A stretch of 64,000 nucleotides of DNA from Levilactobacillus bambusae (lineage in GTDB: Bacteria > Bacillota > Bacilli > Lactobacillales > Lactobacillaceae), in assembly GCF_003124125.1 (NCBI RefSeq), contig NZ_QCXQ01000001.1, positions 228,853 to 292,852 of the forward strand, read 5' to 3'. Of the stretch, positions 9,368 to 17,011 are shown one piece after another. The translations under genes and the position numbers were made by a program. Positions within the stretch are counted from its first letter, which is position 1. Each line of letters begins with the position of its first letter. A model generated the notes under the pieces. It saw nothing but the letters and a program-made list of their open reading frames with translations, was not told where the DNA came from and did not search any database.

Positions 9368-9912
9368 TAAACTTTACCCCCTCCTTGGATCGTCGACCAA
9401 TATAACGCGCTAATGGCCGCTTGAAGGTCAGCGATAGAGTGAGTTCGGCTCCTAGCGCACTCCTTAGCTGGCTTTTGGCACAGAAAGCACTGCCGAACGG
9501 GTAAGTGTAAATCGCGTCGGGACAATGTCTGACCATTGGACATGATGTCAACGTCAAAGAGCCGCCCAAGTGAAGCTCGATCCTCAAAGTGAACCCCCAG
9601 CGTTTTGGCCTCCCTTAGGGTTCCTTTCGTTAGCCGAATAAAGGCCTCCTTGCCAGTTGGTCGATCCCAAATTGCAATTTTAACGGGGTTGAGCCTAGCC
9701 AAGTCGCTTAAGAGGTCCCCCAAGCCTTGATCAAATAATCGGCTTAGCTCGACATTATTTTTTATGGGTCCTGGAACGTTTAATTTAACCGCAATGATAA
9801 CGTTCGACGGGTAACAGGTCATAAGAGAGCCTTGATAGGCCGCCCGGGCATCCTTATTTGTCAAAACCTGGGTAATCTCTTGGGGTTTACCCCTGATAAA
9901 AATTGATTTCAT
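9367..9912 (-). CDS. citX: Apo-citrate lyase phosphoribosyl-dephospho-CoA transferase
   Basis: CitX attaches the CitG product to the acyl carrier subunit CitD. The motif GRLFDVDIM and the CFLCQKPAKECAR segment are typical. I place the start at the internal ATG 9912 (protein MKSIFIRGK, 181 residues) because AGGTGAG lies a proper distance upstream; an in-frame ATG at 9945 has no such site. citX and citG overlap by one base. A strong hairpin at 9970-10006 separates citX from citF and may lower citXG expression relative to the structural subunits. Confidence 0.93.
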   Translation of the reverse strand: MKSIFIRGKPQEITQVLTNKDARAAYQGSLMTCYPSNVIIAVKLNVPGPIKNNVELSRLFDQGLGDLLSDLARLNPVKIAIWDRPTGKEAFIRLTKGTLREAKTLGVHFEDRASLGRLFDVDIMSNGQTLSRRDLHLPVRQCFLCQKPAKECARSRTHSIADLQAAISALYWSTIQGGGKV

Positions 9913-9969
9913 ATTTTTCTCACCTTTTTTGAATGCCACCATCATCTACGTTTTTTAAAATAAGGGAAA

Positions 9970-10006
9970 GCCCCCAAACGATCTGCCAAGGCAGCGGTTT
10001 GGGGGC
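9970..10006 (-). terminator. Terminator-like hairpin between citF and citX
   Basis: On the minus strand a 10-bp GC-rich stem (10006-9997 with 9979-9970) encloses a second 5-bp stem and is followed by a T-rich stretch. Because citX and citG lie beyond it on the same strand, partial termination or 3' protection is the likely role. Confidence 0.65.
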
Positions 10007-10012
10007 AATCAC

Positions 10013-11551
10013 TTAATCCTTTACTTCTTTGATTTGATCAATAATTGTACCGTCGCGGTACTCAACTAATGCGACAGTCCGATCGGTATATTCAAGGGGT
10101 TTAGGTTCCCCCACAATTTTTTCTGCCTCAGCTTGTAAATCAGCAATTGACACCAATTTCATACCGGGAACTTGGTTAAACCGATCAATGAGGTCCTGCC
10201 GTTTAGGGTTAACTGCAATCCCTCGTTCGGTAACGACAACGTCAACGGAATCACCTGGGGTAACAACCGTTGCGACATCCTTAACCACGGTGGCATTCCG
10301 TCCCCGGACCAACGGGGAACAGATAATGGTGAGTTTGGCGGTCGCCGCATCTTGGTGGCCTCCGACTGCGCCACGAATGACACCATCTGACCCTGTCATC
10401 ACGTTCACGTTGAAGTTCGTATCAACTTCAAGGGCACTTAGGATAACGACATCTAACTGATCAACCATGGCCCCTTTATTATCGGGATCAGCGTACCAAG
10501 AAGCATCAATTTCCTGTTGATTTTTATTATCCGCCATTGATGAGGCCGCGCCTTTATCGAAGTCTTGGACGTCCATTACCTTATCCACTAGGCCTTCCTT
10601 TAACAGATCAATCATTGGTGAGGTAATCCCGCCTAAGGTGAAGGAAGCCTTGATATGATTTTCAACCATGGATTCCTTTAAGTAACGGGTTACCGCTAAC
10701 GCTGCCCCACCCGAACCGGTTTGAAACGAGAAACCATCCTGAAAGTACTGGGAATTAGTAATCACACTGTTAACCATTTCGGCAATTTTAAGTTCCTTTG
10801 GATCCTTAGTGAACCGAGTTGCACCCGAACCAATTTTATCGGGATCCCCAACTTTGTCAACCTCAACAACGTAGTCAACCTGAGTCTGCTTAATGGAGGC
10901 TGGGGTATTAGGATAGCTAACGAGGTTATCCGTTAATAAAACAACCTTATTCGCATATTGCGCATCCATTAGGGCGTAACCGAGTGACCCGAATACTGCG
11001 TCCCCATACATCCCGTTAGCATTTCCTAGCCGATCGGCGTTCGGAACCCCTAAGAAGGCGACGTCAATCTTAATGTCACCATTTTCAATGGCCCGAGCTC
11101 GTCCACCGTGGGAACGGAAGATGACGGGAGCCTTTAGGGCACCGTGAGAAACGGCATCCCCAAGACTGCCTCGCATCCCTGAACTGGTAATGTGAGTTAC
11201 CGTTCCGCTATTGATGGCCTTAACGACCGTATCATTCATCACGTTTGTTAAGGATGAAGGCGCTAAGGTAAGATCCTTAATTCCTAAGTCCATAATAATG
11301 CCCATTACCCGGTTAAAGACAAAGTCGCCTTCCCGGAAGTGGTGGTGAAACGAAATGGTCATTCCATCGTGAACGTTATTTTTTACGACGGCTTCTAAAT
11401 CATCGGTCACCTTGTCATTTCCGGTTGTTACCCGGACAACGGGTGCCGTCCGTTGGATTTCCGGGTGGCCAATCTCAGTTGATTCAAACGGCCGATAATT
11501 TAAGTCGGACATAATCTGATCGGGTAGTTCCCGGTTTAAACTATTTTTCAA
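10013..11551 (-). CDS. citF: Citrate lyase alpha subunit
   Basis: A 512-residue subunit that transfers the acetyl-ACP thioester to citrate, giving citryl-ACP. It matches the CitF family along its length, for example [17 protein letters not shown] near residue 80, [10 protein letters not shown] and [14 protein letters not shown]. The start is a TTG at 11551, overlapping the end of citE, with AGGAGGG 8 nt upstream; no ATG fits better. It forms the lyase complex with CitE and CitD in the cytoplasm. Confidence 0.96.
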   Translation of the reverse strand: MKNSLNRELPDQIMSDLNYRPFESTEIGHPEIQRTAPVVRVTTGNDKVTDDLEAVVKNNVHDGMTISFHHHFREGDFVFNRVMGIIMDLGIKDLTLAPSSLTNVMNDTVVKAINSGTVTHITSSGMRGSLGDAVSHGALKAPVIFRSHGGRARAIENGDIKIDVAFLGVPNADRLGNANGMYGDAVFGSLGYALMDAQYANKVVLLTDNLVSYPNTPASIKQTQVDYVVEVDKVGDPDKIGSGATRFTKDPKELKIAEMVNSVITNSQYFQDGFSFQTGSGGAALAVTRYLKESMVENHIKASFTLGGITSPMIDLLKEGLVDKVMDVQDFDKGAASSMADNKNQQEIDASWYADPDNKGAMVDQLDVVILSALEVDTNFNVNVMTGSDGVIRGAVGGHQDAATAKLTIICSPLVRGRNATVVKDVATVVTPGDSVDVVVTERGIAVNPKRQDLIDRFNQVPGMKLVSIADLQAEAEKIVGEPKPLEYTDRTVALVEYRDGTIIDQIKEVKD

Positions 11552-12455
11552 TGTAGTTTCCCTCCTGATCCACTAAATGTGAAGCCTTGGCTAACCGCAT
11601 CACGCGTTCGGCCCGTAATACAACCGGCCGATCAACCATCTGACCGTTCATGGAGATAACGCCAGACCCCTTTTGATGGGCGGCCTCAATGGCAGCAATC
11701 ACGTTTTGGGCGTCCTTGATCTCCTTTTTGCTTGGTGCATAAATGGCGTTAACCATCGGAATCTGTCGTGGATTAACTAAGGATTTCCCATCATAGCCTA
11801 ACTGGTGGATGTATTCCGTTTCACGCTTAAACCCATCAACGTCATCCATATTAGTAAATACCGTATCAAAGGCAGCAATTCCCGCTGCTCGGGCGGCGTG
11901 CAGGACCATATTCCGGGCAAATTCAAGTTCACGCCCGTCCTTGTAACGGTGGGTCTTCATATCCGTCGTATAGTCTTCCGCTGATAGAGCAATTCCAATC
12001 ATGCGGTCGGATGCGGCAGCAATTTCCGGCGCGTTTAAAACACCCTTGGCACTTTCAATGGCGGCCATCAAGTGCGTTGACCCTACTGGAAGGTTAAATT
12101 GTTCTTCGGCCTTGACAACTTCAGCCTCTAATTGCTGAATCATCTCAGCTGACTCCGTCTTAGGCAGCCGAATAACATCAATCCCAGCCTTGACCATGGC
12201 CTTAATGTCATTTTGATAGTACGGGGTATCGAGTCCGTTAATTCGGACAACCAGTTCGGCATCCCCGTAGTCAACGGTGTGGAGCGCCTCAAAAACCAGA
12301 TCCCGAGCCGCATCCTTTTCCGTCATGGAGACCGCATCCTCTAAGTCAAACATGATGGAATCCGCCCCGTAAATTCCGGCGTCCTTTACCATGCCGGGGT
12401 TATTACCCGGAACAAACATCATTGTACGGCGTAATCGTTCCTTACTTTCCGTCAT
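11541..12455 (-). CDS. citE: Citrate lyase beta subunit
   Basis: A 304-residue citryl-ACP lyase that releases oxaloacetate and regenerates acetyl-ACP. The family features [23 protein letters not shown] and the metal-binding [10 protein letters not shown] are visible. The start is set at ATG 12455, seven bases after GGGAGG and overlapping the citD stop by one base (TAATG); an upstream in-frame ATG at 12470 would bury that site. Its 3' end overlaps the TTG start of citF. Confidence 0.96.
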   Translation of the reverse strand: MTESKERLRRTMMFVPGNNPGMVKDAGIYGADSIMFDLEDAVSMTEKDAARDLVFEALHTVDYGDAELVVRINGLDTPYYQNDIKAMVKAGIDVIRLPKTESAEMIQQLEAEVVKAEEQFNLPVGSTHLMAAIESAKGVLNAPEIAAASDRMIGIALSAEDYTTDMKTHRYKDGRELEFARNMVLHAARAAGIAAFDTVFTNMDDVDGFKRETEYIHQLGYDGKSLVNPRQIPMVNAIYAPSKKEIKDAQNVIAAIEAAHQKGSGVISMNGQMVDRPVVLRAERVMRLAKASHLVDQEGNYIEK

Positions 12456-12748
12456 TATAGAACCTCCCATGCTGGCTCGTTGACCGTATCTAGGGCGCGT
12501 TGGGCTGCGGCAATTGTTCGCGCCTTAATGACACAGTCTAGAGCGCCCTTATCAACGGCCTTAACGTTAACATCGGTAATGTTGAAATCCGTTAAAACGG
12601 TCGTAATGACCCGGCGAATGTCATCACCAAAACTTTTGGCTACTTCTGAATCAAGGTCAATTTGAATGCCATTTGTTCCCTTACTGAGCATAATTTGAAT
12701 GTCTGAGGATTCTAACGTTCCGGCGAGTGCCGTTTTTTTAATTTCCAT
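12455..12748 (-). CDS. citD: Citrate lyase acyl carrier protein (gamma subunit)
   Basis: A 97-residue carrier of the phosphoribosyl-dephospho-CoA group. With the ATG at 12748, Ser14 falls in ALAGTLESSD, exactly the modified serine position of characterised CitD; an in-frame TTG one codon earlier would shift it. GAAAGGA lies 10 nt upstream. The start overlaps the end of citC by 11 bp. Substrate of CitC (acetylation) and of CitX/CitG (prosthetic group attachment). Confidence 0.96.
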   Translation of the reverse strand: MEIKKTALAGTLESSDIQIMLSKGTNGIQIDLDSEVAKSFGDDIRRVITTVLTDFNITDVNVKAVDKGALDCVIKARTIAAAQRALDTVNEPAWEVL

Positions 12749-13784
12749 CAATCTTCATTCCTTTCTTAATTCGTTTCTGAAGGTCGGTTAAATGCTCCTG
12801 AATGTACTTGGCAGTGGTATCTGGAACCAATACCGCGAGGTGGGTTAAATCGTCAGCCGCAATCATTTCACGAACGGTTCGGGCGGAAATAACATCATGG
12901 TTAGCGCTACGTCGTTCGATAACCTTTACTGCTACTTCCGGTGGGAGTTCCCGCTGCAAAACGGAATTGTAGATAGCGGTCGTCCGGGATCGTGGTTCAC
13001 TACCAACGTACCGGGTAGTAATGTGCCGTTCCTTTGCAACCCAGTTCTTAAAGATTCGGGCATCTAAAGTTGTTTGATAAGTAATCTCTTTTTCGGGACT
13101 GGTTAAGAAGTACGCCGGGAAGGTGGCGTAACTCACCATGTAATCCCCCCCGCTGACCACTAGCACGTTGTTAAGGTCAGCCAATCCCGCAGTTACGAGT
13201 CCCACCCGCTCTTCGGTGGTAAATAGCGAGGAATCCGTATTGACCACAAAGACGTAAACGGCGTCTGCTTCTTCGGCCGCCCGTTCAACGAGGTACCGGT
13301 GCCCCCGCGTAAATGGATTGGCATTCATGACAATCCCAGCAATGCTTTGACCCGGTAGTTGGGGAATGGTATCTAAGTATGTCTGAATCGTGACGTCCCC
13401 TGTTTCGAGTAGGGCGCCGTCAGCTGATTGGGCCAACTCAGAAAATCCAAGGTGTTGAAAGCTCTGCGAATATTGGGGCTTAGTGAAGACAAAAACATGA
13501 AAGATTCCCCGTTGAGCTAATCGCGCGAGTAGTTCGGTGACAATCATATTAAAGTAGGTTCCCTGCGTTTGGTTTTGATTGCAGACCCCAATATACTTTA
13601 GAACGTTATTAGAAACCGATCCGGTCGCCACTAACCGATCCCCATCAAAAATTCCGACCGTTTCATCAATAACGCTGGTCTCCGTAGTTGAAAAATTTGA
13701 AATCCCTAAGGATTGTAGGAAGGTTTGCCATTCATTAAAGGTCCCCTCCTGATTTAAATATAGATCGACAACTTGACCGGCCAC
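12738..13784 (-). CDS. citC: Citrate lyase ligase
   Basis: A 348-residue enzyme that acetylates the CitD prosthetic thiol with acetate and ATP, switching citrate lyase on. The N-terminal third looks like an acetyltransferase fold and the C-terminal half is a nucleotidyltransferase domain with NANPFTRGHRYLVE near residues 153-166. GTG start with GGGGTGA upstream. First gene of the leftward cit operon, divergent from citI across 222 bp that hold its promoter at 13847-13875. Confidence 0.95.
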   Translation of the reverse strand: MAGQVVDLYLNQEGTFNEWQTFLQSLGISNFSTTETSVIDETVGIFDGDRLVATGSVSNNVLKYIGVCNQNQTQGTYFNMIVTELLARLAQRGIFHVFVFTKPQYSQSFQHLGFSELAQSADGALLETGDVTIQTYLDTIPQLPGQSIAGIVMNANPFTRGHRYLVERAAEEADAVYVFVVNTDSSLFTTEERVGLVTAGLADLNNVLVVSGGDYMVSYATFPAYFLTSPEKEITYQTTLDARIFKNWVAKERHITTRYVGSEPRSRTTAIYNSVLQRELPPEVAVKVIERRSANHDVISARTVREMIAADDLTHLAVLVPDTTAKYIQEHLTDLQKRIKKGMKIDGN

Positions 13785-13803
13785 CGTTAGTCACCCCACT
13801 TTC

Positions 13804-13817
13804 GTACAAACTTGTAC
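13804..13817. promoter_or_regulatory. Palindrome in the citC leader
   Basis: GTACAA-AC-TTGTAC lies between the citC promoter and start codon. It could be an operator for CitI or another regulator, or an RNA hairpin. Regulator not identifiable from sequence. Confidence 0.4.
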
Positions 13818-13846
13818 CTTTATTCACGAATCGTTTTGCACCGTTG

Positions 13847-13875
13847 ATTATAGCGCTATTTTTTAAAATTGTAAA
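13847..13875 (-). promoter_or_regulatory. Promoter of the citCDEFXG operon
   Basis: Minus-strand TTTACA (13875-13870), 17-bp spacer, TATAAT (13852-13847). The surrounding intergenic DNA is very AT-rich and has a further inverted repeat (TTTTTGA/TCAAAAA) near 13912-13929. CitI of Weissella binds AT-rich operators in the equivalent divergent region, so CitI binding here is a reasonable inference. Confidence 0.65.
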
Positions 13876-13967
13876 ATTAAAGTTATATTTTTAATATTGT
13901 CGATTAATATTTTTGATTTTTCAAAAATAAAGTTACTATTTTTAAACATTATAAAAAATCCAGCTTA

Positions 13968-13976
13968 TGCTATAAT
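13968..13976 (+). promoter_or_regulatory. Extended -10 promoter of citI
   Basis: TGCTATAAT, an extended -10 element, about 30 bp before the citI start; no good -35 is visible. Confidence 0.55.
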
Positions 13977-14006
13977 TAAAGGCAACATCAAACAATGGAG
14001 GTTCCC

Positions 14007-14960
14007 ATGGAGAATATTGAACAGCGTAAGCAGCAGGCGCTAATCGCCCAGGATTTTTATCTATCCCATATGTCAATTGCGGATCTCTCAAAGAAGTATC
14101 ACCTAAGCCGCTATTTAATTACCAAGGGGTTAGATGAAGCAATGGAAACGGGCTTGGTTGACATTAAAATTAATGCCCCCCTTGCCCGGAACTATGAATT
14201 AGAGGCTTCGCTTAAAAAACAGTTTCCGGTCCCTAATATTTACATCTTAAAGGATGCTGACAATCCAAATCATAACGCCGAAAACGTGATTCAATTTGCG
14301 GCGGGACAGGCCCAACTCCTGATTGAAGAAAGCCATATCGTTGGTTTGGCTTGGGGCGCAACCGTTTTTGATATGATTGATCACTGCCGAAGTACCGTTC
14401 GGGATGATCTCACTTTTACGCAGTTTATGGGTGAAAACATGCGGTATAACTCATTAGCGGGTTCCATGCGAATGGTTGAGAAGGCCGCTTCAAAGTTTAA
14501 CGCCCACTACGTGACTATGGTTGGGCCCCTCTATATGGTTAATGATGAGGGTCGCCAACTCCTCCAGCAGGAACCCGCAGTTGCCCCGACGTTTAGTGTG
14601 GCCTCCCGAATGGATTGTATTCTAACGGGGATTGGAACACTTGCTTCGGTTGACTCCATCAGCGCATGGCGCAATAATAAGTCAGCAATTTTTCCGGGTA
14701 TCGATCCGAATGAAATCGTGGGAATGCTCTATGGACGGCCATATGATATTAACGGCACGCTTCTGAATCAAAATGACGATAAGGTGTTAGGCGTAGACAT
14801 GAATACCATTATGGCGGTCCCACGTCGACTAGGAGTCATTAAGAGCAAGTTTAAGAGTCGTGCCGCTCTGGGAGCGTTACGTGGCGGCCTGCTAACGGAT
14901 GCCATTATGGATGAGGCCGTAGCCAATCGAATTCTAATGGAAGCCAACCAGACCGAATAA
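14007..14960 (+). CDS. citI: CitI-like SorC-family transcriptional regulator
   Basis: A 317-residue regulator with an N-terminal helix-turn-helix (residues about 20-45, MSIADLSKKYHLSRYLITKG) and a C-terminal sugar-binding-like domain of the SorC/DeoR type. Divergent placement from citCDEF matches citI of Weissella, a citrate-responsive activator. Start set at ATG 14007 because GGAGG (13997-14001) lies just upstream; the in-frame ATG at 13995 overlaps that site. It probably activates both divergent promoters in response to citrate. Confidence 0.88.
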   Translation: MENIEQRKQQALIAQDFYLSHMSIADLSKKYHLSRYLITKGLDEAMETGLVDIKINAPLARNYELEASLKKQFPVPNIYILKDADNPNHNAENVIQFAAGQAQLLIEESHIVGLAWGATVFDMIDHCRSTVRDDLTFTQFMGENMRYNSLAGSMRMVEKAASKFNAHYVTMVGPLYMVNDEGRQLLQQEPAVAPTFSVASRMDCILTGIGTLASVDSISAWRNNKSAIFPGIDPNEIVGMLYGRPYDINGTLLNQNDDKVLGVDMNTIMAVPRRLGVIKSKFKSRAALGALRGGLLTDAIMDEAVANRILMEANQTE

Positions 14961-14961
14961 A

Positions 14962-15007
14962 AACCGCTCAGTATTAGGAAATTCCTAATCTGAACGGTTT
15001 TTTATTT
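14962..15007 (+). terminator. Terminator of citI
   Basis: A composite hairpin (AAACCG with CGGTTT; inner ATTAGGAA with TTCCTAAT) followed by TTTATTT. Confidence 0.85.
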
Positions 15008-15055
15008 GGCCCTTTCAAATCTTCTTGGGATGATTTATCATTTTAAATCCCAGCC

Positions 15056-15085
15056 TTGCATTATCAATGATTAATTCGATATGAT
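15056..15085 (+). promoter_or_regulatory. Promoter of the candidate toxin RNA
   Basis: TTGCAT (15056-15061), 18-bp spacer, TATGAT (15080-15085). No annotated-size gene follows on this strand before a terminator at 15332-15363. Confidence 0.6.
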
Positions 15086-15203
15086 ATACCTATCGTCAAC
15101 CAAGGGAGTAGCTACCCAAGCATGGCGAGAGCGAGTTTATTAAACGGTTTAGCCTTCCCAATCGCGAATAAGGGGGCGAGAACATGTTTAATAAAAGAGG
15201 TGA

Positions 15204-15305
15204 ATGGGCATTTACCTAGCATGGACATTGCTAGTATTGTCGCGCGCCGCAATTGGCTTTGCCAAAGCTTACGCGATAATAAAAAAAGCTAACCACAACG
15301 GTTAG
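15204..15305 (+). CDS. 33-residue hydrophobic peptide, candidate type I toxin
   Basis: ATG at 15204 behind AAAGAGGTGA. The product starts MGIYLAWTLLVLS, has one hydrophobic stretch over about residues 3-26 with an internal Arg and Lys, and ends with KKANHNG. Single-span peptides with a charged tail made from a long structured mRNA and opposed by an antisense RNA are the rule in type I toxin-antitoxin loci. A 56-codon frame (15122-15292) overlaps it in another phase but its ribosome site is 13 nt from the ATG, too far. No named toxin family recognised. Confidence 0.45.
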   Translation: MGIYLAWTLLVLSRAAIGFAKAYAIIKKANHNG

Positions 15306-15306
15306 C
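15281..15306 (-). terminator. Terminator of the candidate antisense RNA
   Basis: On the minus strand GCTAACC, loop, GGTTAGC (15306-15288) followed by seven T (15287-15281). It overlaps the end of the 33-codon frame on the other strand. Confidence 0.8.
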
Positions 15307-15331
15307 CACCCAATAACCGAAACTCGCGACG

Positions 15332-15363
15332 GAACGGAGCCAGTGCAATGGCTTCGTTCTTTT
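15332..15363 (+). terminator. Terminator of the candidate toxin RNA
   Basis: A 10-bp stem with one G-U pair (15332-15341 with 15350-15359), loop AGTGCAAT, then TTTT. Confidence 0.8.
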
Positions 15364-15379
15364 AATTTCGATTACGGTT

Positions 15380-15408
15380 ATTATAGCATGGTAGATTACT
15401 CATGACAA
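15380..15408 (-). promoter_or_regulatory. Promoter of the candidate antisense RNA
   Basis: Minus-strand TTGTCA (15408-15403), 17-bp spacer, TATAAT (15385-15380) with a TGC extension. One of the best matches to the sigma-A consensus in the window. Confidence 0.75.
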
Positions 15409-15510
15409 GAAGTGACGTCTTGACGCCAGTTGGCCAACCTCCCCTAAAAATGACTACCGAAATAATTATAAGTATTGAACAGCCACAATCTTTCCGGATA
15501 GCTAGACTAA

Positions 15511-15548
15511 CAAACTCCCCCACCCGAGTCATCGAGTGAGGGAGTTTG
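15511..15548. terminator. Terminator downstream of the DASS transporter
   Basis: CAAACTCCC (15511-15519) pairs with GGGAGTTTG (15540-15548), with extra pairing inside the loop. Confidence 0.75.
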
Positions 15549-15572
15549 TTTAGTGAAGCGAACCTTTAAGTT

Positions 15573-16994
15573 TTACCACATTCCGATCAGTTTCATCCAT
15601 AGACCACCAATTCCGATCCAAATGATCAGGTAAACGGGGCCTAAAATGGCGTTCATTCGCCACCAATCCGATTGTTTGACGTAACCGGCCGCAAATAATA
15701 CGCTGGCCGGGCCATTAGCGTAGTGGGTAGTTGATGCAAAGATACTTCCCGTAAAAGCTAACGCCATTGCGGCTAAAGATCCGGGAGTTCCGGCAGATAG
15801 TAAAATAGCGAGCAAGGCTGGGTACATGGCCGTCACGTGAGCTGTTCCGCTCGCAAATAAGTAGTGACTGTAGAAGTAGAAGAGGATAACAATCACGAAC
15901 ACAATAGCCCAGTTATACCCCTTCAAGGCACTCCCCATTGCGTTAGATAACCATGTAATTAAGCCTAATTTATTTAATTCGTTTGCCATAAAAATTAGCA
16001 CTGAAAACCAAATCAACGTACTCCACGCTCCGGTCTCGTGTAAAATATCACTTACATCCAGAACACCCGTTACGAGTAACGCCGAAACCGCTAAGAAAGC
16101 GACTAAGGTGGCATCCATTCCCGTTAGACTGGAGGTCATCCACAGGACGAGGGCGACCACAAAGACCCCAGCCATGATTTTTTCGGCCGTACTCATTTTT
16201 CCCTGTGTCTTTAACTGATCCTCGGCCCAAGCCTTAGCGTTGGGCGTCTCCTTAATTTCTGGTGGATACATCTTGTAGATTAACCACGGAATAACAATAA
16301 TACTAATGATTGCTGGAACAATTGCGGCGATTAACCATTCCATCCATGAAATATGAATTCCCCGTTGGCCCGCCATCGAAACGGCTAACACATTGGGAGC
16401 CATAGCCGTCATAAAGGTGGCTGCCGCAATAATATCACTATGAAAGGCAATAAAAGAGAGGTAGGCGCCTAGTTTACGTGAGGACGCCTGATCATTTGGG
16501 TGAGAATCAAAGGCGTTAGCTAAGGATTCCATGATGGGGAAAACGATTCCCCCAACCCGGGCGGTACTACTTGGCGTTGCAGGAGCGGTCACAAAGTCAA
16601 CTGCCATTAATGAATAGGCTAAGCCCGTTGTTTTCCGGCCAAACCATTTAATGAAAAGGTAAGCAATCCGACTGCCCAGTCCCGTTTTAATAAATCCTCG
16701 GGACATAAAGTACGCGGCCACAATCATCCAAACGGTATTATTACCAAAGGCTTCCGCCCCTTCGTCCATGGTCGTAATACCAGCTAAGACCATTAGCGAG
16801 AAACCAACAATGGTTACCCCCGCGATGGGTAGCGGCTGCGTAATACAACCTACAATTGTTGCAACGAAAATTGCCAGCATGTACCAAGCGTTTAAAGCAA
16901 TCCCTTCCGGTCGGATTGGGGTACACGCCCAAATAATGAGCCCAATTAAAATTGGCCAGGCCCATTTTTTCCATTGAAATTTTGCAAGAGTCAT
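15573..16994 (-). CDS. DASS-family citrate/dicarboxylate transporter
   Basis: A 473-residue anion permease with about 12 hydrophobic segments. The two family carboxylate-binding signatures are TPSSTAR (residues about 136-142, where many relatives have TPSNTAR) and the C-terminal ATTHYANGPA segment (here STTHYANGPASVLF). E. coli CitT, a citrate/succinate antiporter, belongs to this family. It lies 17 bp downstream of the dehydrogenase gene in one operon and next to the citrate lyase cluster. This suggests uptake of citrate, possibly in exchange for malate or succinate. Exact substrates cannot be read from sequence. Confidence 0.88.
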   Translation of the reverse strand: MTLAKFQWKKWAWPILIGLIIWACTPIRPEGIALNAWYMLAIFVATIVGCITQPLPIAGVTIVGFSLMVLAGITTMDEGAEAFGNNTVWMIVAAYFMSRGFIKTGLGSRIAYLFIKWFGRKTTGLAYSLMAVDFVTAPATPSSTARVGGIVFPIMESLANAFDSHPNDQASSRKLGAYLSFIAFHSDIIAAATFMTAMAPNVLAVSMAGQRGIHISWMEWLIAAIVPAIISIIVIPWLIYKMYPPEIKETPNAKAWAEDQLKTQGKMSTAEKIMAGVFVVALVLWMTSSLTGMDATLVAFLAVSALLVTGVLDVSDILHETGAWSTLIWFSVLIFMANELNKLGLITWLSNAMGSALKGYNWAIVFVIVILFYFYSHYLFASGTAHVTAMYPALLAILLSAGTPGSLAAMALAFTGSIFASTTHYANGPASVLFAAGYVKQSDWWRMNAILGPVYLIIWIGIGGLWMKLIGMW

Positions 16995-17011
16995 GATGTT
17001 CTCTCCCTACT

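Larger units (their letters stand above)
15092..15363 (+). ncRNA. Structured small mRNA of about 270 nt, candidate type I toxin transcript
   Basis: Bounded by the promoter at 15056-15085 and the terminator at 15332-15363. The leader is highly structured: TTTATTAAAC near 15137 pairs with GTTTAATAAA near 15186. A hairpin at 15199-15216 buries the ribosome site and AUG of a 33-codon frame. Further stems are at 15216-15234 and at 15236-15282 (10 bp). An 11-codon frame (15184-15219) with an excellent AGGGGG site overlaps the start of the 33-codon frame, allowing coupled translation. An opposing RNA covers its 3' end. I find no match to riboswitch or housekeeping RNA consensus sequences I know. Confidence 0.5.
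15281..15373 (-). ncRNA. Candidate antisense antitoxin RNA of about 90 nt
   Basis: A minus-strand promoter at 15380-15408 (TTGTCA, 17 bp, extended TGCTATAAT) and the terminator at 15281-15306 delimit a short RNA with no reading frame. It is complementary to the last 25 nt of the 33-codon frame and the whole 3' untranslated region, including the terminator hairpin of the sense RNA. This tail-to-tail overlap resembles TxpA/RatA and BsrG/SR4 in Bacillus. Confidence 0.5.

Noticed and set aside
9300-9587. 95-codon minus-strand frame between citG and citX
   Set aside because: It is an out-of-phase shadow of citX and citG, which overlap directly.
15092-15250. Possible yybP-ykoY (Mn2+) riboswitch because of AAGGGAGTAGC
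   Set aside because: The second conserved block (GCAAGACC-type) is absent, and no coding gene for a transporter follows on the plus strand before the terminator at 15332-15363.
15122-15292. 56-codon frame on the plus strand within the small RNA
   Set aside because: The nearest ribosome site is 13 nt from the ATG, and the composition is mixed with no domain; the overlapping 33-codon frame is better placed and membrane-like. Kept as an alternative only.
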